A stretch of 64,000 nucleotides of DNA from Muribaculum sp. (GTDB lineage: Bacteria > Bacteroidota > Bacteroidia > Bacteroidales > Muribaculaceae), in assembly GCA_009775095.1 (NCBI GenBank), contig VSOZ01000020.1, positions 4,163 through 68,162 on the forward strand, written 5' to 3'. Under the pieces are notes generated by a model that was not told where the DNA came from, did not search any database, and saw only the letters and a program-made list of their open reading frames with translations. Below are positions 1 to 6,864 of the stretch, piece by piece. Position numbers and translations under genes: made by a program. Each line of letters starts with the position of its first letter. Positions within the stretch are counted from its first letter, which is position 1.

Positions 1-41
1 CCGGAGATAACCCCGGTCAACCCGAAACTTCTGACGAATGA
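1..41 (+). CDS. 3' end of an upstream gene (partial)
   Basis: Only the last dozen codons are visible, read from base 3 and ending in TGA at 39-41 (last residues GDNPGQPETSDE). The stop overlaps the next start as ATGA, so the two genes are probably translationally coupled. In Bacteroidales a DUF6048 protein is commonly preceded by a DUF6452 protein, so this may be the tail of one. That identity is inference from context; the visible residues are not diagnostic. Confidence 0.5.
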   Translation, partial: GDNPGQPETSDE

Positions 42-922
42 AACGCTTCTGCTTAGTTTTATTGATCGGCGCTATGGCCCTGTCGGCGGCGGCGCAACGA
101 CGCATCACTCCTGTAGACAATCCCGATAAAAAGCGTGGAGTACCGGTTGTGCCGGAGGCGGTCGATACCGTGTCCGGTCGTCCTGCAAGTGTTATCGAGA
201 CTACCGATATGGCCGGACATACAGTTCTTGTCGATACAATATCGGGAGAGGAGTACCGCGACACTATCCTTACAACAGCTCCGAAACTCATCTATCCTCG
301 TTTTGACGCCGTTACTGTCGGAGTCAATGTATGGGATCCTCTTATGCGTTGTTTCGGTCAGAAGTACGGAGTCATCGGTTTTTGGGGCGAACTGAGTCTG
401 CATAATTGGATAAAACCGATGGTTGAGATAGGATTGGGATCGGCCGACAATACCCCCGATGACGGCAATTATACTTACAAGTCATCGATCGCGCCATATT
501 TCAAGATCGGGTTGAACTATAATTTCTTATATAATTCCAATCCCGACTACTCCGTTTATGCCGGTTTGCGTTACGGCATCAGCAATTTCAGCTATGAGAT
601 TACTGACGTTACTATGAATCAAGGCTATTGGGATGAAAACGTAACTTTCAACGTTCCTTCGCAACGTGCTACCGTAGGTTATTTCGAGGCTATGGTGGGC
701 ATAAGGGTCAAGATACTCGGCCATGTGTCGCTCGGATGGGAGCTGAAAGTACACCGTATAGTCCATGGTGGCAAAGGCGAATACGGAGAGCCGTGGTATG
801 TGCCCGGCTACGGTGCCAAGTCCTCATTGTTCAACGCTTCGTTCTCGGTCAGCTATACATTGCCTATCGGCAAGCGTCTGTCGGCGGTGCCACCTCCCGG
901 TGCCGATGCTGAAGGGGAGTAA
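38..922 (+). CDS. DUF6048 family outer-membrane-like protein
   Basis: 294 residues with a clear signal peptide (about 1-20, cleavage after SAAAQ). The mature protein alternates hydrophobic and polar residues, with many aromatic-ended strands from about residue 85 to the end, as in small outer-membrane beta-barrels. It resembles the Bacteroidales DUF6048 family, recognised from the YPRFDAVTVGVNVWDPL-like start of the barrel and the W/Y-rich strands. Function is unknown. It starts within the stop codon of the preceding gene (ATGA), so it is the second gene of an operon whose first gene lies outside the window. No terminator of its own was found, but a hairpin lies at 1011-1064 between it and the converging gene. 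Confidence 0.75.
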   Translation: MKRFCLVLLIGAMALSAAAQRRITPVDNPDKKRGVPVVPEAVDTVSGRPASVIETTDMAGHTVLVDTISGEEYRDTILTTAPKLIYPRFDAVTVGVNVWDPLMRCFGQKYGVIGFWGELSLHNWIKPMVEIGLGSADNTPDDGNYTYKSSIAPYFKIGLNYNFLYNSNPDYSVYAGLRYGISNFSYEITDVTMNQGYWDENVTFNVPSQRATVGYFEAMVGIRVKILGHVSLGWELKVHRIVHGGKGEYGEPWYVPGYGAKSSLFNASFSVSYTLPIGKRLSAVPPPGADAEGE

Positions 923-1010
923 GCTATAGAAGAATAAGAGGAATCTTTTATGAAATAGAAGTCGTCATTTATCATTTATATGAGTTAGACTCCGTTTGTG
1001 GCATAACAAC

Positions 1011-1064
1011 AAAAAAACGAGCGCGGAGACGTCATCTCTTTTTATTGAGATCGTCTTCGCGCTC
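1011..1064 (-). terminator. intrinsic terminator whose 5' arm lies in the coding sequence
   Basis: On the minus strand a long stem (arms at 1052-1064 and 1019-1031, one G-T wobble, extended by an inner ATCTC/GAGAT pairing) is followed directly by a seven-T run (1011-1017). The stem spans the last codons and the stop codon (1032-1034) of the small membrane protein gene. The hairpin could also stop transcription arriving from the plus strand, but the T-run serves the minus strand. Confidence 0.75.
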
Positions 1065-1253
1065 TTTGCGTAATCTTTCGCGTTTTTTCAGAAAGAAGTG
1101 CAATAGCACTATGCACAATAATGTTACGCCTATTATGCTGAAATAATAGACGTAATTGCCGGCAAAAAACTCACCGCGACCGATGTAGCTCATAACCCCG
1201 AGATAAACGAGAAGTATGAGCGGGATAAATGTAGATTTTTTCACAGGTACCAT
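1032..1253 (-). CDS. small two-helix membrane protein, unknown function
   Basis: 73 residues. Two hydrophobic segments (about 8-26 and 34-54) are joined by a short loop and followed by a strongly charged K/R/E-rich cytoplasmic tail, which predicts an inner-membrane protein with a cytoplasmic C-terminus. No family is recognised. It lies 12 nt downstream of the exonuclease gene and is probably cotranscribed with it. The terminator hairpin that uses its last codons supports a real gene end. Confidence 0.65.
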   Translation of the reverse strand: MVPVKKSTFIPLILLVYLGVMSYIGRGEFFAGNYVYYFSIIGVTLLCIVLLHFFLKKRERLRKEREDDLNKKR

Positions 1254-1265
1254 AGCGATTTTTCG

Positions 1266-1913
1266 TTAACGGTTGACGTCGCTGCTGTCGTCGACAGGTT
1301 TAATATAAGGCGATCGGCATGGGTCAAAATGACCTGCCATGAGGTGAGAGTAGATTTTCAGACAAGCCCATGCGTCGATTGACGCGTAGGTCTGCTGAGG
1401 GGTCGTGAGAGTCGAGGCCTCCCAATTGGAGAGCCTCTGACTTTTCGAGATGCGTTCGCCGAATATTATGCCGTAAATTTTCTGCAGGCTACAGTCAAGG
1501 ATGTTGAACTCCTTGACAAGATCCTGAAGGTCGACGAAGCCGGCGGGCTGAAAGTCATGCAACTTGTGCATGACGTGAAAGTCGTCTTTCAGAGATAGCC
1601 CGACCTTTGTAATCCGTGGATTTTCAATAAGGCCGCGCAATTCGTCAGGAAAGCCGAATTTGTTGATGCGGAAAAGGTAGCAACAGTCCTCTGTGGCAAA
1701 CTGCATCAGTGCCACCTGATTGGTACGCCCTTTTCTGAACGACGGTTTTGTCTCGGTGTCGAATCCCACTACCGGGAAACGCCCGATTGTTTCAAGCGCA
1801 CTCTTGGCCTGCTCAACCGTGTTTATCACTATGATATGTCCGGGATAAGTGACGGTCGGTAGAGCGGAGAGTTGCTCTTTTGTGATAGACAGTACTAATG
1901 TATTGACATTCAT
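1266..1913 (-). CDS. 3'-5' exonuclease domain protein (DEDDy type)
   Basis: About 215 residues, starting at the ATG at 1911-1913. An upstream in-frame extension is possible but is less like the family, and the chosen start gives MNVNTLVLS. The fold is the RNase D / WRN-type exonuclease: motif I FDTET (about D52, E54), motif II SLKDDFH (about D110/D111) and motif III YASIDAW (Y176, D180), so all four metal-binding acidic residues and the motif III tyrosine are present. It should remove nucleotides from 3' ends of RNA or DNA, but the natural substrate is unknown. No HRDC domain follows, so it is not a full RNase D. Confidence 0.85.
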   Translation of the reverse strand: MNVNTLVLSITKEQLSALPTVTYPGHIIVINTVEQAKSALETIGRFPVVGFDTETKPSFRKGRTNQVALMQFATEDCCYLFRINKFGFPDELRGLIENPRITKVGLSLKDDFHVMHKLHDFQPAGFVDLQDLVKEFNILDCSLQKIYGIIFGERISKSQRLSNWEASTLTTPQQTYASIDAWACLKIYSHLMAGHFDPCRSPYIKPVDDSSDVNR

Positions 1914-2059
1914 AATAAAAATAAGTAGATTTCTCTTGAACGGCGTTAACGCTTGGCGTAAAGTTAGCAAATTATGGCGAAATAAATATACTTTTATGTA
2001 TGAAATCGATGTATTTTTAACATTTAAACAGATTCATAGTGTTTTTCGGGGGATACAGT

Positions 2060-2085
2060 GTGTCAAATAGTTGTAAATTTGACAC
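2060..2085 (-). terminator. stem-loop overlapping the bioD stop codon
   Basis: Perfect 9-bp inverted repeat (GTGTCAAAT at 2060-2068, ATTTGACAC at 2077-2085) with an 8-nt loop, containing the bioD stop codon. No clear T-run follows on the minus strand. It may be a weak terminator or a 3'-end stabiliser of the biotin mRNA. Confidence 0.4.
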
Positions 2086-2689
2086 TATTAAAATTGCGCT
2101 CAAGATACCTCTTTATAAACGACGATGTGTCGGCGGCGATGACCTTGTCTTTGTCGAAAAAAGTATTGTATACAACCTCCTGCAATCGTATGCCGCGCGA
2201 TTTTATAGCCTCCAGTGAAAGCAATGTGTGATTGATGGACCCGAGCACTCCGTTGGTCACCAAAATGAGCGGCAACCGGCGCGTTGTCACATAATCTATA
2301 GTAAAGAAATCATCGGTGATAGGTACCATAAGGCCGCCGGCTCCTTCGACAAGTACGGTGTCGTATCGCTCACCCAATTCTCTGGAACAGCGGTCGATAA
2401 GATCGAGGTCTATTGTCTTGCCGTCGAGTTTGGCCGCCAATTGGGCCGATGCCGGATATGTGAAGATGACCGGCGCGGTGAGATGCGCCGTGTCTTCGGG
2501 CAACAATCCGGTTCCGGTTATCTCACGATGCTTCAATATGTCTTCCGACATGTCAGTATTGCCGGTCTGTATAAATTTCTGTGTAATCACTGACTTGCCC
2601 TCTGCCATAAGACGGCGGGCTATCAGGCCGGTGGCATATGTCTTGCCGGCGTCGGTGTCTATTCCTGAAATAAATATAATCTCACTCAT
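2063..2689 (-). CDS. bioD: dethiobiotin synthetase BioD
   Basis: 208 residues, the usual size. It makes dethiobiotin from 7,8-diaminopelargonate, CO2 and ATP in biotin synthesis. The P-loop is GIDTDAGKT (about 9-17, K16). The substrate-binding lysine lies in KFIQTG (K38) and the EGAGGLMVPIT motif follows the mid-point. The start overlaps the end of the bioG-bioC fusion by 8 nt, so it is the last gene of a coupled operon bioF-bioGC-bioD. bioA and bioB are not in this window, so the organism must carry them elsewhere if the pathway is complete. Confidence 0.95.
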   Translation of the reverse strand: MSEIIFISGIDTDAGKTYATGLIARRLMAEGKSVITQKFIQTGNTDMSEDILKHREITGTGLLPEDTAHLTAPVIFTYPASAQLAAKLDGKTIDLDLIDRCSRELGERYDTVLVEGAGGLMVPITDDFFTIDYVTTRRLPLILVTNGVLGSINHTLLSLEAIKSRGIRLQEVVYNTFFDKDKVIAADTSSFIKRYLERNFNSVKFTTI

Positions 2690-4067
2690 TGATGCGTTTT
2701 TTTATGATGATGTAGATTGGTCGGTAGGTCAGCGGCGCTCCGGTTGATGTGACGGGGTAACGGCGGCAAAAGTCAGCTGCGGTCATGGCGGCGTGGCGCA
2801 GTGCGTTAACGCCGGTGTTGCGCAGGTGCGACATTACATGTCGTGGCGAAGGGAAATCGAGCACTGTCTCGCTCTCTTCAAGTGCTATGACATCGCAACC
2901 GTCGGGCGTCATGGCGCGAAGCTCGTCGGTGGAGTAGTAACGCAACGGGAAGTGTGTGACTTCCGATACCTCCGCAATGTTGCCGGGGCCGAAAGAGGAT
3001 AGTACGATTAACCCACCCGGTTTTACCGCACGTGCGGCATGATATAGAAATTTTGGCAGGGATTGAAACCACTGTACGCATGAGGCCGATGCGATGACGT
3101 CAAATGTGTCGGCCGCTACGTTGGTTATAAGTACCTCTCCGTCGCCGGCGGTTATCGTTGTGCTTGCCGGTACTCCTTCGACGGGTTGTGGAGCAAGATC
3201 CCACAGCGACAATTTGGCAAGAGGCCATATCGTTGCATATAATGTGGTCAGAAATCCCGTACCGTAACCTATCTCGAGTATTGATGAAGGCTCTTCGGTG
3301 GTGTGGGCCATCCACATGTCATGAAGGTGGCGTGCTATATCTCGCTGCACGGGAGCATTGTCATCGTACCGGGAAGCGCTTTTACCGAATTTTTCACCAA
3401 CAAGACGTTTGTCGATTATTTCCTGTTCTATAACTACTTGCCAGTCGGGCATATGACCCGAGACTATTGTGCGTGTGCGGTTATTGTCCTTCCACTCGCG
3501 TAGTAGGTTGTCAGGCGGAAATATCCTGTCGTTTTCAGCTATTATGACGCGGTCCCATGTAGATTGGTCGGTTGCGGAGTCACTTGAACGGTAGAGATCT
3601 CTGATCGATATCAGCTCGTCGCGCAGACTTTCGATATCGCGTTGCGGCATGTTATTCATGAAACTCTCGTAAGTTTCACGTGAGTCACACATGCGACGGT
3701 AAAATTTTTCAAGATTTCTGCGATCAAGCTTGTCAAGTGTGCCTTGGAATATCACTTCAGGTATTCCTTTTTGGTCATCAATAGGGTGAAGTGAGCCGTT
3801 TACCGCTATATTTAAAGTGGGCTTTATGCCGTGCTGTCTTATGACAAGCCGGGCCATGAATACACCGAATGACCAAGCGAATATATATATATCTTCATAG
3901 CCTGCAAGAGGCGACGGGTCAAAATCAACGGTAGTGTAATCCCATACTGTCATTATATCGCAATCTTCTACGCGAAGATGTCGGAACGGATCGGCCGACA
4001 TGCCCCAACCGGCAAATATTATTATGAGACGCTGATTGTTGTCAAATGATGTAAACTCCTGCTTCAT
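2682..4067 (-). CDS. BioG-BioC fusion: pimeloyl-ACP esterase + malonyl-ACP methyltransferase
   Basis: 461 residues with two enzymes of early biotin synthesis in one chain. Residues 1 to about 215 match BioG (DUF452 alpha/beta hydrolase): AGWG oxyanion region (19-22), nucleophile elbow AWSFG (S66), the NGSLHPIDD..GIP motif (90-103) and a likely catalytic His in SGHMPDW (H205). Residues about 220-461 match BioC: a FGKSASRYDDNA start and the SAM-binding ILEIGYGTGFLT (263-274). BioC methylates malonyl-ACP to open the route through fatty acid synthesis, and BioG removes the methyl group once pimeloyl-ACP is made. Having both on one chain places the entry and exit enzymes together. It overlaps bioF by 4 nt and bioD by 8 nt. 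Confidence 0.9.
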   Translation of the reverse strand: MKQEFTSFDNNQRLIIIFAGWGMSADPFRHLRVEDCDIMTVWDYTTVDFDPSPLAGYEDIYIFAWSFGVFMARLVIRQHGIKPTLNIAVNGSLHPIDDQKGIPEVIFQGTLDKLDRRNLEKFYRRMCDSRETYESFMNNMPQRDIESLRDELISIRDLYRSSDSATDQSTWDRVIIAENDRIFPPDNLLREWKDNNRTRTIVSGHMPDWQVVIEQEIIDKRLVGEKFGKSASRYDDNAPVQRDIARHLHDMWMAHTTEEPSSILEIGYGTGFLTTLYATIWPLAKLSLWDLAPQPVEGVPASTTITAGDGEVLITNVAADTFDVIASASCVQWFQSLPKFLYHAARAVKPGGLIVLSSFGPGNIAEVSEVTHFPLRYYSTDELRAMTPDGCDVIALEESETVLDFPSPRHVMSHLRNTGVNALRHAAMTAADFCRRYPVTSTGAPLTYRPIYIIIKKRINE

Positions 4068-5173
4068 AATGACGACAATACTTTTTTCAGTCCTGTTATG
4101 TCACTCTCGTCCATGGCGGCGCTTATGCTGAAGCGCAGTCTTTCCGTACCAGCAGGCACGGTGGGAGTGCGTATCGGCAGAGCCTTATATCCTAAAGCCA
4201 ACAGGTTCTCTGACAGCTTTACCGCTCTGGCTGCGTCACCGATTATCAGAGGCGTTATGTGGGAGGGGGGCTGTGTAGAATCCAAGGCTTCGGCAAGTAG
4301 AGATGACAGGTGGCCTACTTTGGTGCGCTCCGTATCCATTGCTGTCAGTTTTTCTACAATAAAACGTGTCCATGCCGAGTTTATCGGCGGCAGTGCTGTC
4401 GAGAATATGAAGCTGCGCGATCGGTTGATAAGAAATGATTTCATCACCGGCGAAACGGCTGTAAAAGCTCCGCATGAGGCGGCGGCCTTTCCGAACGTGC
4501 CGACTATAATGTCAACCGACTCATAGTATGGCGAGGCTTTGGCGAGTCCGAGTCCTTTCGGGCCGCATACGCCGAAAGCGTGCGCTTCGTCAATGTACAA
4601 CTGCACCGACGGATACTTCTGTTTTAGTGAGGCGAGAACGGCTATGTCGCAGCTGTCGCCTTCCATACTGAATACTGACTCGGTTATGACAAGCAACCGT
4701 TCGTAGCGACCGGCATTTTTTTGTATTATGGACTCAAGATGGTTGTAATCGTTGTGGCGAAACCGTGTGAATGGTGCGCGCGAAAGTACGATACCGTCAA
4801 TAATGCTCGCGTGACTTAGTCTGTCGGCTACGATGAATGTGCCTTGTCCGGCTATGGCTGAGATTATTCCGGTGTTGGCGTGATATCCGCTGTTGAATAA
4901 CAATATGTCGCGACCATATAGCTGCGACATCATATCTTCAAGCCGGAAGTGTTCGTCCTGACGTGATGCAAGAAGGCGTGAGGCCGACGAGGTCATCGGT
5001 ATATGCCGGTGATGTTCGTCGGAAAAAAACTCGGAACGCAGGTCTTCGCGTTCACCGAGACCCATATAGTCGTTGGTGGAAAAGTCGACATATCCGGTCG
5101 ATCCATCTTTGGGTATGGTCCTGAAATTTCCCTGTGCCTGAATATTCTTAAGTATATCGCTGTAATAGGTCAT
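4064..5173 (-). CDS. bioF: 8-amino-7-oxononanoate synthase BioF
   Basis: 369 residues from the ATG at 5171-5173; a TTG seven codons upstream is less likely. It is a PLP-dependent alpha-oxoamine synthase that joins pimeloyl-ACP (or -CoA) and L-alanine. Visible motifs are the DEAHAFG sequence (195-201) and the PLP lysine in GTFGKAAAS (about K229), plus NDYMGLGE near the N-terminus, typical of BioF. It is the first gene of the biotin operon and a Bacteroidales-type promoter lies just upstream. A close relative, KBL (glycine C-acetyltransferase), is excluded mainly by context. Confidence 0.93.
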   Translation of the reverse strand: MTYYSDILKNIQAQGNFRTIPKDGSTGYVDFSTNDYMGLGEREDLRSEFFSDEHHRHIPMTSSASRLLASRQDEHFRLEDMMSQLYGRDILLFNSGYHANTGIISAIAGQGTFIVADRLSHASIIDGIVLSRAPFTRFRHNDYNHLESIIQKNAGRYERLLVITESVFSMEGDSCDIAVLASLKQKYPSVQLYIDEAHAFGVCGPKGLGLAKASPYYESVDIIVGTFGKAAASCGAFTAVSPVMKSFLINRSRSFIFSTALPPINSAWTRFIVEKLTAMDTERTKVGHLSSLLAEALDSTQPPSHITPLIIGDAARAVKLSENLLALGYKALPIRTPTVPAGTERLRFSISAAMDESDITGLKKVLSSL

Positions 5174-5191
5174 TGTTATTCTACTTCCCTG

Positions 5192-5223
5192 CAAAATTAC
5201 TTAAAATAGCTTTAATACGCAAT
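5192..5223 (-). promoter_or_regulatory. promoter of the biotin operon
   Basis: Read on the minus strand: ATTG, 20 nt, TAATTTTG, close to the Bacteroidales consensus TTTG-N19-21-TAnnTTTG. It would give a leader of about 14 nt before bioF. No BirA-type operator was recognised. Confidence 0.5.
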
Positions 5224-5324
5224 TTTACCCGTAAAAGCCGTTTGAAACCGCTTAACGGATAGAAAAGTGTAGTTCTTGGCGCCTAAAAGATTGAGGTACA
5301 GTGGATATATGCTATCCATGTAGA

Positions 5325-5693
5325 TCAGATGACGGTGATGGCAAGAGTTTTGTCTGTGTCGAGGTTTATGATGTCATGGTTTTGGCCGATTTTAAGAATG
5401 ACGGATGGTGCGCCCCGCTTCAGTGTATAGCATATCCTTGAGTCGGCATCAACGGTTACGGGGAATACCACTAATTTGTCGGCGGTGATGATGTAGGGTA
5501 TCTCTTTCCCCTCTGTGTCAATTATAATGAAGTCGCCGACGATGACGTCGCGTATATATTCTTCAGCTACTGAGGCGTAACGTGCGGTTATATTGTGTTC
5601 TGATTTGTTGACAACGATGATTTCGTTGTCGCGTGGCGTGCATAGATATATGGCTATTGCCATAAAGCATGCAATAGATAGGACCGTTTTCAA
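5325..5693 (-). CDS. short exported protein resembling the start of DUF4861
   Basis: 122 residues with an N-terminal hydrophobic segment (about 3-18) that could be a signal peptide. The body (about 24-105: a VNKSEHNITARYASV strand, GDFIIIDTEGKEIPYIIT, then VFPVTVDADSRICYTLKRGAPS) resembles the first beta domain of DUF4861 proteins, which are normally about 400 residues and tied to polysaccharide loci. Nothing that would continue the domain follows in the 150 nt before bioF. It is therefore a minimal relative or a degraded remnant. A -7-like box (minus-strand TATCTTTG, complement of 5730-5737) lies upstream, without a good -33 partner. The family match is from memory and uncertain. Confidence 0.5.
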   Translation of the reverse strand: MKTVLSIACFMAIAIYLCTPRDNEIIVVNKSEHNITARYASVAEEYIRDVIVGDFIIIDTEGKEIPYIITADKLVVFPVTVDADSRICYTLKRGAPSVILKIGQNHDIINLDTDKTLAITVI

Positions 5694-5862
5694 GGTTGCA
5701 GGTTTTAATTAGCGACAAATGATTTTGAACAAAGATAATTAAATTTTTTGAATCGGAATGATTGGAATGAAAAATAATATTATGATCCAATTTTATTAGT
5801 ATAAATACCGATAAATGTAGTAACTTCAAGCGTTGAATATTACATATAACGTTATAATTAAT

Positions 5863-6783
5863 ATGACTACGTCAGAAAATAGTACTGTAGATGCCTCAAT
5901 AGTCTCTACTATAAAGCGGGTGACATGGATCGGTTTCTGGGTCAATGCCGTGCTTATGGTCCTGAAGATATTCTTTGGATGGTACGGTCATAGCGACGCC
6001 CTTGTAGCTGACGGTGTGCACTCGCTCAGTGATTTTGCTACGGACCTTATCGTGCTTGTGTTTGTAGGATTGGCCTATAAACATGCCGATAACTCTCATC
6101 CTTACGGTCACGGGAAATACGAGACATTCGCAACTCTGCTCATCGCAGTGGCTTTACTTATTGTGGCTATAGGGCTTGGCATCGGCGGCGTAAGGACCAT
6201 CATGGCCTTTGTTGACGGCAGTGTGTTGCCGCGCCCTGACATATGGACGCTCGTCGTGGCTATTGTCTCAATATTTGCCAAAGAATATCTGTTCAGATAC
6301 ACGGTAAGAGTGGGACGCCGCATAAATTCAAGTTCGCTTATAGCCAATGCATGGCATCACCGAAGCGATGCCATATCGTCGATAGCCACTCTTGTCGGTG
6401 TGTCGGCATCTTATTTTCTCGGAGAGCAGTGGCGTATTCTTGACCCGGTGGCGTCGTTGCTGATTGCGGTGTTTATCATCATATCGGCCGTTCAGATAGG
6501 ACAGCCGGCGATAAACGAGTTGCTTGAACGCGCGTTGCCTGAGGATGAGGTATTGCGGATAAGTGACATAATAAAGTCGGTAAAAGGTGTGAAAGACTTT
6601 CATCACCTTCGTACACGCCGAAACGGCCACACCGTCATGATAGACTGTCATGTAAAGGTTGACCCGTATATAACCGTAACCGAGGGACACGATATAGCTT
6701 CTGCGGTTGAGTCCAAGCTACGTGACTCATACGGACGTGATACTGTCATAAATGTTCATATAGAACCGTTTAAAGACGCCTGA
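5863..6783 (+). CDS. cation diffusion facilitator (Zn/Fe/Mn efflux) transporter
   Basis: 306 residues from the ATG at 5863; a TTG ten codons upstream is unlikely. It belongs to the CDF family, which exports divalent metal by exchange with protons at the inner membrane. About six membrane helices fill residues 20-210. The metal-site pairs are visible: HSLSD with an Asp spaced after it in TM2, and HHRSDAISS in TM5; a HPYGHGKYE loop lies between. The cytoplasmic C-terminal ferredoxin-like domain (about 215-306) ends in VNVHIEP. Metal specificity cannot be read from the sequence. It is a single gene on the plus strand, facing the xylan locus across a bidirectional terminator. Confidence 0.9.
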   Translation: MTTSENSTVDASIVSTIKRVTWIGFWVNAVLMVLKIFFGWYGHSDALVADGVHSLSDFATDLIVLVFVGLAYKHADNSHPYGHGKYETFATLLIAVALLIVAIGLGIGGVRTIMAFVDGSVLPRPDIWTLVVAIVSIFAKEYLFRYTVRVGRRINSSSLIANAWHHRSDAISSIATLVGVSASYFLGEQWRILDPVASLLIAVFIIISAVQIGQPAINELLERALPEDEVLRISDIIKSVKGVKDFHHLRTRRNGHTVMIDCHVKVDPYITVTEGHDIASAVESKLRDSYGRDTVINVHIEPFKDA

Positions 6784-6811
6784 CAAGCAAGGCCGTGTAT
6801 ATATTAAAAAG

Positions 6812-6848
6812 TAGACGCCGTGCGGCAACTATCAGCCGACGGCGTCTA
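6812..6848. terminator. bidirectional terminator between the CDF gene and the xylan locus
   Basis: Stem of 9 perfect pairs (TAGACGCCG at 6812-6820 and CGGCGTCTA at 6840-6848), extended inward with one bulge. It is flanked by an A-run on the left and TTGTTTTA on the right, so it can serve both converging genes. Confidence 0.75.
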
Positions 6849-6864
6849 TTGTTTTATAGTCAGT

